From Hyphococcus sp. (GTDB lineage Bacteria; Pseudomonadota; Alphaproteobacteria; Caulobacterales; Parvularculaceae): DNA of 64,000 nt. This document shows positions 52,616 through 60,651 of this stretch, in pieces. A program made the translations under genes and the position numbers. The stretch is taken from the NCBI GenBank assembly GCA_021604585.1, contig BQJG01000004.1, positions 1-64,000 on the forward strand, written 5' to 3'. The notes beneath the pieces were generated by a model, which was not told the DNA's origin, did no database searches, and saw only the letters and a list, made by a program, of their open reading frames with translations. The first letter of the stretch is position 1. Each line of letters opens with the position of its first letter.

Positions 52616-52945
52616 TTACTTCTGGGGTCGTATTTTATGGCCGTACTTCTCCGCCCAGTCGTGCATCGAAGTGAGGATGTTCTCCAGGGATTTTCCGAGA
52701 GCCGAGAGGCGGTAATCTACGCGCGGCGGGATTTCCTGATAGTCCCGTCGAATGACGAGCCCGCTTGCCTCCATTTCGCGCAGCTGTTGCGCGAGCGTGC
52801 GGTGGGTGATGCCGGATAATTCCCGCTGAAGCTGATTGAAGCGCATCTCACCTTTCAAAAGGTGGTAGATGATCATGACTTTCCACCGTCCCGAGATAAC
52901 CGAAAGCGTTGTCTCCACGGGGCAGGACACTGATTTTTTTGGCAT
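52616..52945 (-). CDS. HxlR-family transcriptional regulator
   Basis: A 109-residue winged-helix regulator of the HxlR (DUF24) family. CPVETTLSVISGRWKVMIIYHLLKGEMRF includes the conserved N-terminal Cys that acts as a thiol sensor of quinones and aldehydes in relatives such as YodB, and FNQLQRELSGITHRTLAQQLREMEASGLV is the DNA-binding part. It is divergent from a pirin gene, and an inverted repeat at 52989-53009 lies between them, so it probably controls itself and the pirin unit. Confidence 0.92.
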   Translation of the reverse strand: MPKKSVSCPVETTLSVISGRWKVMIIYHLLKGEMRFNQLQRELSGITHRTLAQQLREMEASGLVIRRDYQEIPPRVDYRLSALGKSLENILTSMHDWAEKYGHKIRPQK

Positions 52946-52988
52946 TTGCCTGACTTACCTCGCTCTACGCTCAGTATCAAAATAGATC

Positions 52989-53020
52989 GTACTTGTCGTT
53001 CAGAAGTACAGGCATAAATT
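52989..53020 (+). promoter_or_regulatory. HxlR-type operator overlapping the pirin promoter
   Basis: GTACTT, nine bases, then AAGTAC (52989-53009) form a perfect inverted repeat of the TACTT...AAGTA kind bound by HxlR/DUF24 proteins. A -35 TTGTCG (52993-52998) and a -10 TAAATT (53015-53020), 16 bases apart, overlap it, so a bound repressor would block transcription of the pirin gene. Confidence 0.65.
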
Positions 53021-53095
53021 ATCATGCAACATCACAGTTTCAACGGGCTGTGATCCAAGGGAAAGGAAGCGGCGATCGCTTTCGGGAGAAATGTC

Positions 53096-53956
53096 ATGAA
53101 AAAGATCAAAGAGATTCGGCAGGCGCCTTCCGGCCATTGGGTCGGTGATGGATTTCCGGTGCGCAGCCTGGTGTCCTATGACCGGCTTGGTCAGCAAATC
53201 AGTCCCTTCCTCCTCTTCGACTATGCAGGGCCACATAATTTTGAGCCCGCTCAGCGCCCGCGCGGGGTTGGTGAACATCCCCACCGTGGCTTTGAGACGG
53301 TGACAATCGTTTATGACGGCGAGGTGGCGCATAGGGACTCTACCGGAAAGGGCGGCGTGATCGGTCCCGGTGACGTGCAGTGGATGACGGCTGCTGCTGG
53401 AATCCTCCACGAAGAATTTCATTCGCCAGGGTACACGAAAACCGGCGGTCCCTTCCGCATGGTGCAGCTTTGGGTTAATCTTCCCGCGAAAGACAAAATG
53501 TCGCCGCCTGGATATCAGGCAATTCTCAGCACTGATATTCCATCGGTTGATTTGCCGAACGGCGCCGGACGGGTTCGGATCATCGCTGGTTCATTCAGCG
53601 GTGCAAATGGCCCAGCGCGCACGTTCACACCAATAAATCTTTGGGATATGCGCCTCACTGCCGGCGCATCCTCAGAAATTGATCTGCCTGAAGGCCACAC
53701 GGCGATCATCGCGGTGCTTTCGGGCGCCGTCACTATTGGCGACAAAACTGTCACCGAAGCGGAAACGGTCGTTTTCGAGCGCGAAGGTTCGCGTATTTCC
53801 CTCGAAGCCGAAGGGGACTCCACATTGCTCGTCATGACCGGTGAACCTATCGACGAACCGGTCGTCGGAGCAGGACCATTCGTTATGAATACTGAAGCGG
53901 AAATCAAGCAAGCGTTTGAAGATTTCCGCAGCGGACACTTCGGCAGCGTCCACTAA
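53096..53956 (+). CDS. Pirin family protein
   Basis: Pirins are bicupin proteins; some bacterial members oxidise quercetin, others act as redox-linked co-regulators. The 286-residue protein has HWVGDGFPVRSLVSY, the metal-binding cupin motif GVGEHPHRGFETVTIVYDGEVAHRDSTG with its His residues, DVQWMTAAAGILHEEF and the C-terminal cupin half (IIAVLSGAVTIGD). It is followed by an isochorismatase-like gene and an ABM gene on the same strand, and faces an HxlR regulator, a setting that suggests response to quinones or flavonoids. Confidence 0.93.
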   Translation: MKKIKEIRQAPSGHWVGDGFPVRSLVSYDRLGQQISPFLLFDYAGPHNFEPAQRPRGVGEHPHRGFETVTIVYDGEVAHRDSTGKGGVIGPGDVQWMTAAAGILHEEFHSPGYTKTGGPFRMVQLWVNLPAKDKMSPPGYQAILSTDIPSVDLPNGAGRVRIIAGSFSGANGPARTFTPINLWDMRLTAGASSEIDLPEGHTAIIAVLSGAVTIGDKTVTEAETVVFEREGSRISLEAEGDSTLLVMTGEPIDEPVVGAGPFVMNTEAEIKQAFEDFRSGHFGSVH

Positions 53957-54036
53957 CAAATTTGGCCCGTTGCTGATTTGCAGCGTGGCCAATCAACCCG
54001 GTGATACTCACCGAAGGCCATAAAGGGAGAAAACAT

Positions 54037-54678
54037 ATGACCAGCGAATCAATTCGTGACCCAGTAAATGACAGTCTGCTGACGCCTAAAAATTCAGCGT
54101 TTATCATTATCGACTACCAGCCGGTTCAGGTGAACTCCATCGCCTCAATGGACCGCCAGCTATTGGTGAATAATATTGTCGGCGCTTCAAAGGCGGCGGT
54201 TGCGTACGACCTGCCAATTGTTCACTCAACCGTTAATGTGAAAACCGGCCTCAACAAACCGCCGATTCCGCAACTGCAGAAAGTCCTGAAGGGTTTCCCA
54301 ACCTATGACAGGACGACGATAAACTCCTGGGAAGATATCGAATTCCGAAAAGCGGTCGAGGAGACTGGCCGCAAGAAGCTAATCATGACAGCGCTTTGGA
54401 CCGAGGCATGTCTGACCTTCCCCGCGCTGGATGCGCTCGAAGCCGGTTATGAAGTGTATGTTGTCGTAGATGCGGTCGGCGGCACTTCAGTGGAGGCTCA
54501 CCAAGCCGCGCTGCGCCGAATAGAGCAGGCTGGTGGGAAAATGATCAGTGTGCCACAGTTATTCTGTGAATTGCAGCGAGACTGGAAACGCCAAGAAACT
54601 GTGCCAGATTTTATGAGACTATTTATTGAAACTGGTGGGACAGCGGGCATTCAGTTTTCCTACGATCGCACTGAATAA
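54037..54678 (+). CDS. Isochorismatase-family hydrolase (YcaC-like)
   Basis: A 213-residue cysteine-hydrolase-fold protein. The catalytic Asp is in FIIIDYQPVQV, the Lys in the conserved middle region, and the nucleophile Cys in LIMTALWTEACLTFPALDALEAGYEVYVVVDAVGGTS, matching the YcaC-like subgroup. The natural substrate of these proteins is usually unknown. AAAGGGAG lies seven bases before the ATG at 54037; a start at 54001 has no support. It is the second gene of the pirin unit. Confidence 0.9.
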   Translation: MTSESIRDPVNDSLLTPKNSAFIIIDYQPVQVNSIASMDRQLLVNNIVGASKAAVAYDLPIVHSTVNVKTGLNKPPIPQLQKVLKGFPTYDRTTINSWEDIEFRKAVEETGRKKLIMTALWTEACLTFPALDALEAGYEVYVVVDAVGGTSVEAHQAALRRIEQAGGKMISVPQLFCELQRDWKRQETVPDFMRLFIETGGTAGIQFSYDRTE

Positions 54679-54752
54679 ACGCGCAGATTGCACGTTTTGA
54701 AGGAGCTGCGACCCGCAATCCGGATCGTCGCTCTCATCGAAAGAACGTCATC

Positions 54753-55049
54753 ATGAGCGAGTTATATATCGTCGTCGGGGTTACAGCCAAACAAGGAAAA
54801 GAAGGCGAGCTGAGGTCGGATTTGGCGGCCCTTGTCGAGCCGTCCCGACGCGAGGAAGGAAACATCAGCTACGATTTATTTGAAGATGTAAGCGAGCCTC
54901 GCCAATTTGTCTTCGTTGAGCATTGGACGAGTAAGGAAGCGCAAGCCAAATATCACAATCATGGGCAGCACATTTTGCATTTTCATCAGAATGGTGACCG
55001 AAATGTAGAAGCCCGCAACTTCGTCCATATGCTGCGACGAGTGACATAA
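54753..55049 (+). CDS. ABM-domain quinol monooxygenase-like protein
   Basis: A 98-residue single-domain protein of the antibiotic biosynthesis monooxygenase (ABM) superfamily, dimeric alpha+beta barrels that oxidise quinols and polyketides without cofactor (YgiN-like). Visible features are YIVVGVTAKQGKEGELRSDLAAL, SRREEGNISYDLFED and FVFVEHWTSKEAQAKYHNHGQHI. With pirin, an isochorismatase-like enzyme and an HxlR regulator upstream, it probably belongs to a quinone or aromatic detoxification unit. Confidence 0.9.
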   Translation: MSELYIVVGVTAKQGKEGELRSDLAALVEPSRREEGNISYDLFEDVSEPRQFVFVEHWTSKEAQAKYHNHGQHILHFHQNGDRNVEARNFVHMLRRVT

Positions 55050-55223
55050 AAAGCGAATTGCAGCTGCTATGACGGCCCCCTCGGGAATGCTCAAGGCTGG
55101 TCTGAATGGATGGGCAGGGGGCAAGGCACGCAGGCGTCCCATTTCCGGCTCCCGAATAGTCGGTCCGTCCAATTGTTGGAAAATCCAGCCCGCCTCATAC
55201 TGCGAAGCGGCCCTGCAGTCTGC

Positions 55224-55252
55224 TTGACGCGAGCGGCGGCAGGGCCTTTAGT
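55224..55252 (+). promoter_or_regulatory. Candidate promoter of the small gene-murA operon
   Basis: TTGACG (55224-55229) and TTTAGT (55247-55252) are 17 bases apart. Transcription would begin a few bases before the ATG at 55261, so the message would be almost leaderless, in keeping with the absence of a ribosome site there. Confidence 0.45.
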
Positions 55253-55260
55253 CCGCCGCC

Positions 55261-55458
55261 ATGCCCGGAAATAACGACAAATCTCAGGATCGCCCGCCTG
55301 TGGCCCCGAAAAAGCCAAGTCCCGCTCAAACAACGCAGACCGCAGCGAAAGAAGCCGCTAGACAGGCTCGCTTGGCGGAGGCGCTGCGCGCAAATTTGCG
55401 CCGGCGCAAAGCTGGCGGCCCGACAAGCGGTCAAGACACGAGTGAGAAAGAAGAATAA
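55261..55458 (+). CDS. Small hydrophilic protein upstream of murA
   Basis: A 65-residue highly charged, Ala/Lys/Arg-rich protein: a disordered, Pro-rich N-terminus (PPVAPKKPSP), then a probable helix AAKEAARQARLAEALRANLRRRKAG. No membrane segment or Cys. Its TAA overlaps the murA ATG by one base, so it is translationally coupled to murA. Small proteins of this type sit before murA in other alphaproteobacteria as I recall; no function is known to me. Confidence 0.65.
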   Translation: MPGNNDKSQDRPPVAPKKPSPAQTTQTAAKEAARQARLAEALRANLRRRKAGGPTSGQDTSEKEE

Positions 55459-56717
55459 TGGACAAACTGGCGATCATCGGCGGACGGCCGCTATACGGCG
55501 TTGTTCCAATCAGCGGCGCGAAAAACTCGGCTCTGAAGGTCATGGCCGCAGCGCTGTTGAGTGACGAACCGCTGACGCTGCATAATGTGCCGCGTCTGGC
55601 GGACGTTGATATGCTGCTGCGGCTGCTCGAACAGCATGGCGCCACGGCAAATTTCAACGGCTCCACATTGCAGCTTCATGTCAGCAAGGTTGCCTCAACG
55701 GAAGCGCCATATGATCTTGTGCGCAAAATGCGGGCGAGTTTCAACGTTTTAGGGCCGCTTCTTGCGCGTGAGCACAAAGCGAAAGTGTCGCTGCCCGGCG
55801 GTTGCGCAATTGGCGCCCGCCCGGTTGACCTTCACCTCAAAGCGCTGACCGCCATGGGCGCGCAAGTGGATCTGGATGAGGGCTATGTGATCGCCGAAGC
55901 GCCGAAGGGACTCCATGGCGCACACATCACCTTGCCATTTGTTTCCGTCGGCGCCACCGAGCACACGATGCTCGCGGCAGTGCTGGCGAAGGGTGAGACG
56001 CTTATTGAGAACGCGGCGCGTGAACCGGAGATTGCGGATCTTGCCGATTGCCTCAACGCCATGGGTGCGAAAGTGACCGGCGCAGGAACATCGAAGATCA
56101 CGGTCGAGGGCGTCGATCGTTTGCATGCGGCCGAACACAATGTCCTGCCCGACCGGATCGAGACAGGCGCTTACGCCATGGCCGTAGCGGCGACCGGCGG
56201 CGAGTTGACCTTGACCGGCGCAAGGGCAGAATTGCTCGGCGCTGCTTGGGCGGCGCTGGAAGAAGCCGGTGTCGAGCTTGAAGAAGTCGAGGGCGGCGTA
56301 AGAATTCGACGAAACGGTTCGCGCTGCAAAGCGGTTGATATCGTCACGCAACCGTTCCCGGGTTTTCCGACTGACTTGCAGGCGCAGTTTATGGCGCTAA
56401 TGGCGACGGCGGACGGCGCATCGACTATGAAAGAGACGATCTTTGAAAATCGTTTCATGCATGCGCCGGAGTTGGGCCGCATGGGCGCCAAGATATCCGT
56501 AGACGGACAGACAGCGACGGTTCGCGGGGTAGAACGGCTCAAAGGCGCGCCGGTGATGGCGACGGATTTGCGCGCGTCCATGTCGCTGGTGATCGCCGGC
56601 CTCGCGGCGGAAGGTCAGACCATGGTCAATCGCGTCTATCACCTTGACCGCGGCTTTGAACGGCTAGAAGAAAAGCTTCAGGCATGCGGCGCGCTAATTG
56701 AGCGGGTGAAGGAATAG
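55458..56717 (+). CDS. murA: UDP-N-acetylglucosamine 1-carboxyvinyltransferase
   Basis: MurA transfers enolpyruvate from PEP to UDP-GlcNAc, the first committed step of peptidoglycan synthesis. The 419-residue product starts DKLAIIGGRPLYGVVPISGAKNSALKVMAA and has the catalytic Cys at residue 116 in LPGGCAIGARPVDLH, the residue attacked by fosfomycin, so the enzyme should be sensitive. DRIETGAYAMA and FPTDLQAQFMALM are also present. It is followed closely by a DUF2948 gene. Confidence 0.97.
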   Translation: MDKLAIIGGRPLYGVVPISGAKNSALKVMAAALLSDEPLTLHNVPRLADVDMLLRLLEQHGATANFNGSTLQLHVSKVASTEAPYDLVRKMRASFNVLGPLLAREHKAKVSLPGGCAIGARPVDLHLKALTAMGAQVDLDEGYVIAEAPKGLHGAHITLPFVSVGATEHTMLAAVLAKGETLIENAAREPEIADLADCLNAMGAKVTGAGTSKITVEGVDRLHAAEHNVLPDRIETGAYAMAVAATGGELTLTGARAELLGAAWAALEEAGVELEEVEGGVRIRRNGSRCKAVDIVTQPFPGFPTDLQAQFMALMATADGASTMKETIFENRFMHAPELGRMGAKISVDGQTATVRGVERLKGAPVMATDLRASMSLVIAGLAAEGQTMVNRVYHLDRGFERLEEKLQACGALIERVKE

Positions 56718-56725
56718 GAGAGGGC

Positions 56726-57172
56726 ATGGCCTCGCTGAAGGACTATAAACCCTTGCGGCTGATGGCCGGGGACGCCGAAGATTTGAACATCATCTCGGCC
56801 TGCCTGCAAGACGCTGTCGCCAAACTCGGCGATTTTACCTATCTGCCGAAACAGCGGCGGTTCGTTTTTGTCGGCAACCGTTTTGTCTGGGAAGCTGCCG
56901 GAAAAGGGCGCGCCGGTCCCTTTGCGCGGGTGCGCACCGGCGTGCATTTTGACGACGTTGAGTCGGCGAAATTCCAAAATCTCCGCACTGATGCAAAAGA
57001 TGCGGTGGTCGAGCTGCTCACCGTCCGTTTTGACGCGGGTGAAGAAGGAGCAGGTGCGATTATTCTCGACTTCGCTGGAGGCGGCGCCGTGCGTCTGGAA
57101 GTGGAAAGCGTCAACGCGTTTTTGTCGGATATTTCCGAGCCATGGCGCACGCGCGCGAAACCTGAACATTAA
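56726..57172 (+). CDS. DUF2948 family protein
   Basis: A 148-residue conserved protein of unknown function, DUF2948. The signature LKDYKPLRLMAGDAEDLNIISACLQDAVAKLGDFTYLP is followed by RRFVFVGNRFVWE and a C-terminal segment rich in hydrophobic strands (IILDFAGGGAVRLEVESV, NAFLSDISEPW). No signal peptide or membrane segment is seen. It lies between murA and hisD, a placement shared by other alphaproteobacteria, and is probably cotranscribed with murA (eight-base gap). Confidence 0.88.
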   Translation: MASLKDYKPLRLMAGDAEDLNIISACLQDAVAKLGDFTYLPKQRRFVFVGNRFVWEAAGKGRAGPFARVRTGVHFDDVESAKFQNLRTDAKDAVVELLTVRFDAGEEGAGAIILDFAGGGAVRLEVESVNAFLSDISEPWRTRAKPEH

Positions 57173-57185
57173 CAGTAGTTCTTCT

Positions 57186-57285
57186 CTTCCCCCGCATGCG
57201 GGGGAAGTACCCGCGAAGCGGGGGATGGGGTTACCCCTCCGTCTCGGCCTTGCGGTCTCGACACCTCCCCCGTAAACGGGGGAGG
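57186..57285. repeat. Cluster of REP-like palindromes between DUF2948 and hisD
   Basis: A 22-base perfect palindrome CTTCCCCCGCATGCGGGGGAAG lies at 57186-57207 and a second hairpin CCTCCCCCG-TAAA-CGGGGGAGG at 57264-57285, with a partial one (CCCGCGAAGCGGG) between them. This is the layout of a composite REP element, and the CCTCCCC cores echo the palindrome at 10567-10597. It may end or protect the murA transcript. Confidence 0.65.
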
Positions 57286-57318
57286 AATAACGTCGCGAAT
57301 ATACTATGAGATTTGAAA

Positions 57319-58623
57319 ATGGTTTTACGCCTCAGCAATAGTTCTGACGACTTCGCAGCCGCGTTCGACGCATTCATTGCGAAAGATCGTGATGGCGGCG
57401 CCAATGTGAGCGTTGTGGTGCGCGAGGTGATTGCGAATGTGCGGTCGCAAGGATTGGACGCGCTCAAATCCTATACGGAAAAATTTGACGGCTTTGAGCT
57501 GACGGACGCCAATCTGCGCGTGACTGAGGCGGAGATCGACAAGGCTGAAGCGGCTTGCAACAGGGATGACCTTGAAGCGCTTGATTTCGCGGCAGAGCGG
57601 ATTCGCGCCTATCACGAAAAACAGCTCCCCGAAGACATGCGCTATACGGACGAGTTGGGCGTGACGCTTGGCTGGCGCTGGACATGCGTTGATGCGGCGG
57701 GGCTTTATGCGCCGGGCGGACGCGCAGCCTACCCGTCGTCGGTTTTGATGAACGCCATTCCAGCGAAAGTTGCGGGCGTCAAACGCCTGGCTTTGGTGAC
57801 GCCAGCGCCAAAAGGCGACATGAATCCGCTCGTGCTGGCGGCGGCGAAACGCGCCGGAGTTGATGAGATTTACCGCATCGGCGGGGCGCAGGCGATTGCG
57901 GCGCTCGCATATGGATCGGGACCAATCAATCCGGTTGATGTTATTGTCGGGCCGGGCAACGCCTATGTCGCCGAGGCGAAACGCCAGGTGTTCGGACAGG
58001 TCGGCATCGACAGTGTCGCAGGCCCATCAGAAATTCTCGTTGTATCCGATGGAAAAAGCGACCCGAATTGGATCGCGGCTGATCTTTTGTCTCAAGCCGA
58101 ACATGATCCCTCATCGCAAAGCGTGCTCATCACCGATGACGTTGCGTTTGCCGGCGGGGTTGAGGCGGCAGTGAAGGTGCAGCTCGCTGAAAACCCGCGC
58201 CGGGAGATTGCTGAAGCTGCGTGGAAGAATAATTCAGCGATTATTGTTGTTGAGTCGCTCAACGATGCGCCGCGGCTCGTTGATCGCATCGCGCCGGAGC
58301 ATCTTGAGTTGGCAGTCGATGATCCCGAAGCCTTGCTAAAAAAAGTCCGCCACGCCGGTGCGGTCTTTCTAGGGCGTTATACGCCGGAGGCCGTCGGTGA
58401 TTATGTGGCGGGCCCTGACCACGTCCTGCCGACTGCGCGGGCGGCGCGTTACGCCTCGGGTCTTTCCGTGCTCGATTTCATGAAACGCACCTCGATCATC
58501 GGCTGCGATGAAAAGGCGCTGTCAAAGATAGGTCCCAAAGCTGAGCGCCTCGCCGACGCGGAGGGACTGCCGGCGCATGCGAAGTCGGTGCGGGTGCGGT
58601 TGAGAAATGAGAACAATTCGTGA
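57319..58623 (+). CDS. hisD: Histidinol dehydrogenase
   Basis: HisD oxidises histidinol to histidine in two NAD-dependent steps, the end of the pathway. The 434-residue product has GLYAPGGRAAYPSSVLMNAIPAKVAGV, YGSGPINPVDVIVGPGNAYVAEAKRQVFG, AGPSEILVV, LSQAEHDPSSQSVLIT with zinc-binding residues, APEHLELAV and VGDYVAGPDHVLPT. The ATG at 57319 is used, although a TTG two codons earlier is in frame. The VOC gene's GTG overlaps the hisD stop. Confidence 0.97.
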   Translation: MVLRLSNSSDDFAAAFDAFIAKDRDGGANVSVVVREVIANVRSQGLDALKSYTEKFDGFELTDANLRVTEAEIDKAEAACNRDDLEALDFAAERIRAYHEKQLPEDMRYTDELGVTLGWRWTCVDAAGLYAPGGRAAYPSSVLMNAIPAKVAGVKRLALVTPAPKGDMNPLVLAAAKRAGVDEIYRIGGAQAIAALAYGSGPINPVDVIVGPGNAYVAEAKRQVFGQVGIDSVAGPSEILVVSDGKSDPNWIAADLLSQAEHDPSSQSVLITDDVAFAGGVEAAVKVQLAENPRREIAEAAWKNNSAIIVVESLNDAPRLVDRIAPEHLELAVDDPEALLKKVRHAGAVFLGRYTPEAVGDYVAGPDHVLPTARAARYASGLSVLDFMKRTSIIGCDEKALSKIGPKAERLADAEGLPAHAKSVRVRLRNENNS

Positions 58624-59018
58624 TTCTCAATCAGGTAACGATACCCTGTACGGATTATGACGCTTCGGTCGAGTTCTACAAAGCGATCGGCTTTGTGCAA
58701 ATTGTCGACTCGCCGCCGCGCTACGCACGTTTTGAATCGGCCGATGGTTGCGGAGCTACGCTGTCAATTCATAGGACCGAAGAATCGACTGCCGTTGGGT
58801 GTGTCATCTATTTCGATCACGGGACCGCAGAAGCGCTAGATGCTCATGTGGCCGAACTCAAATCTAAGAATATGGAATTTGAATCAGAACCGGTCGATCA
58901 ATCATGGGGCTGGCGCGAAGCGCGTCTTAAGGATCCCGCCGGCAATGAAATCTGCCTGATGTTTGCCGGGGATGTTCGCAGGTTTCCCGCCTGGCGGATT
59001 GATGGACGGCGATCCTAG
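58620..59018 (+). CDS. VOC-superfamily (glyoxalase/bleomycin-resistance fold) protein
   Basis: A 132-residue protein of the vicinal oxygen chelate superfamily. NQVTIPCTDYDASVEFYKAIGF is the usual N-terminal beta-alpha-beta module and QSWGWREARLKDPAGNEICLMF the C-terminal one with the metal-site Glu. Members include dioxygenases, glyoxalases and resistance proteins, so the reaction cannot be set. The GTG start overlaps the hisD stop as GTGA, implying coupling to hisD. It converges with the GST gene. Confidence 0.87.
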   Translation: MILNQVTIPCTDYDASVEFYKAIGFVQIVDSPPRYARFESADGCGATLSIHRTEESTAVGCVIYFDHGTAEALDAHVAELKSKNMEFESEPVDQSWGWREARLKDPAGNEICLMFAGDVRRFPAWRIDGRRS

Positions 59019-59029
59019 ATTTTGCGGGA

Positions 59030-59665
59030 TCAATTAGTCTTCAGGAAAGAAACTTCCTCACCGGACTCCTTCCACAACGGATATTTTCCCATCACCGATA
59101 TGAACAGGCTCGATACCATCAGCGTTTTCAGCCAGCGCTGGACATCCGGGATGGGCGCGGCGTCGAACCATTCTTTCTCCGCAATGCGGAACTGGCGAAC
59201 GAAAGGAAAGATCGCAATGTCGCTGAAGCCGCGCTCCTTACCATGAAGATAGTGTGCATCTGCCAGACGCGCATCCAGCTTTTGCAGAAAGCCGAACCCG
59301 GCGGCGCGGTGTTCTTCCGCATCGGCGTCTTCGTAGCGCGTTGAGTATTTGTAACGATCGAGGTGATGTTTGAATGGCCCATCACTTTCGGCAATGAGCA
59401 AATCATCCTTACGAGACAGCCATCCTTCAGGATCATTCTGTGACAATGCCCAGTGCATGACGTCGATACTCTCGTCGATCACTTGGTCGCCAATAACCAA
59501 AACCGGAACTGTTCCTTTGGATGAGACCGCGAGCATTTCGTCGGGCTTATCGCGGAGCAAGATTTCACGAAGCCGAACCTGCACGCCGCTCGACGCAATC
59601 GCCATCCGCGCCCGCATGGCGTAGGGGCAGCGGCGGAAGGAATAGAGGATGGGCGTTTCAGCCAT
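59030..59665 (-). CDS. Glutathione S-transferase family protein
   Basis: A 211-residue thioredoxin-fold protein. The N-terminal PILYSFRRCPYAMRARMAI carries a CPYA active-site motif like that of glutaredoxin-2 and YibF-type proteins, and VSSKGTVPVLVIGDQVIDES includes the cis-Pro and the glutathione-binding Glu-Ser. A helical domain follows. The ATG at 59665 overlaps the trhO stop by eight bases. The longer frame from 59956 lies inside trhO. Confidence 0.9.
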   Translation of the reverse strand: MAETPILYSFRRCPYAMRARMAIASSGVQVRLREILLRDKPDEMLAVSSKGTVPVLVIGDQVIDESIDVMHWALSQNDPEGWLSRKDDLLIAESDGPFKHHLDRYKYSTRYEDADAEEHRAAGFGFLQKLDARLADAHYLHGKERGFSDIAIFPFVRQFRIAEKEWFDAAPIPDVQRWLKTLMVSSLFISVMGKYPLWKESGEEVSFLKTN

Positions 59666-60614
59666 TTGCCTTGACTTTAGTTTTTGCTGCGCCGGCCTTC
59701 GTCGGCGAGGCGCCGATATGTTGTTCGCCGCGCGCCTTCGCCAGTTCGACCTGTTTTTGGCGCTCAGCGAAATTGCGCTTCTGCTCGTCACTGAGGCGAT
59801 CATGGCATTTGGGGCAGGACACACCCGGCGCATAATGTTCGGAGGATTTATCTTCTTCCGTGATCGGCATTCGGCAAGCATGGCAGAGATCATAGGAGCC
59901 CGGCGCCAGATCGTGACCGACTGACACGCGATTGTCGAAAACAAAACATTCCCCACGCCAGTGGCTCTCGGCTGCCGGCACGGTTTCGAGATATTTCAAA
60001 ATCCCGCCCTTTAGGTGAACCACATCCTCAACGCCTTGCGAGCGAAGATAGGCGACGGACTTTTCACAGCGAATGCCGCCGGTGCAGAACATCGCGACTT
60101 TTTTGAAGTCGTTTTCCGCACGGAACTTTTCAAACCATTCGGGAAACTCGCGAAATGAAGTCGTCGCTGGATTGATCGCGTGCTCAAAGGTGCCAATGCT
60201 CACTTCATAGTCGTTGCGCGTGTCGATGATAATTGTATCCGGGTCTGAGATCACCTTGTTCCAGTCATGGGGCTCGACATAGCGCTCGTGACTGAGCTCT
60301 GGCGCAACGCCGGTCACGCCCATGGTGACAATTTCTTTTTTAAGCCGCACCTTCATCCGCAGGAAGGGATTTTCATCGGTGCAGGATTCCTTCCAGTCCA
60401 GTTCGCTGCAGCCGGGGAGGGATTTGATATGCGCCAGAACGGCGTCAACACTCTCGCGCGGGCCGGCGATGGTGCCGTTGACGCCTTCCGGCGCCAGCAA
60501 GATGGTGCCGCGAACGCCCGCATCTTCCGCACAGGCCAGCAACCTCGCCTGATGACTGGCAAAATCGGGCAGGGTGGTGAATTTGTAAAAAGCAGCAACG
60601 ATAATCTGGGGCAT
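59658..60614 (-). CDS. trhO: Oxygen-dependent tRNA uridine(34) hydroxylase
   Basis: TrhO (YceA family) hydroxylates the wobble uridine of tRNAs to 5-hydroxyuridine using oxygen. The 318-residue product has an acylphosphatase-like N-terminal domain (FYKFTTLPDFASHQARL and LLAPEGVNGTIAG), a rhodanese domain with catalytic Cys177 in FCTGGIRCEKS, and a C-terminal Cys cluster (CHACRMP and CPKCHD) that probably binds zinc. It is cotranscribed with the GST gene. Confidence 0.96.
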   Translation of the reverse strand: MPQIIVAAFYKFTTLPDFASHQARLLACAEDAGVRGTILLAPEGVNGTIAGPRESVDAVLAHIKSLPGCSELDWKESCTDENPFLRMKVRLKKEIVTMGVTGVAPELSHERYVEPHDWNKVISDPDTIIIDTRNDYEVSIGTFEHAINPATTSFREFPEWFEKFRAENDFKKVAMFCTGGIRCEKSVAYLRSQGVEDVVHLKGGILKYLETVPAAESHWRGECFVFDNRVSVGHDLAPGSYDLCHACRMPITEEDKSSEHYAPGVSCPKCHDRLSDEQKRNFAERQKQVELAKARGEQHIGASPTKAGAAKTKVKANG

Positions 60615-60651
60615 GGCGCACGTCTTTAGGCCATGGCGTGGAGCGGCTCAA

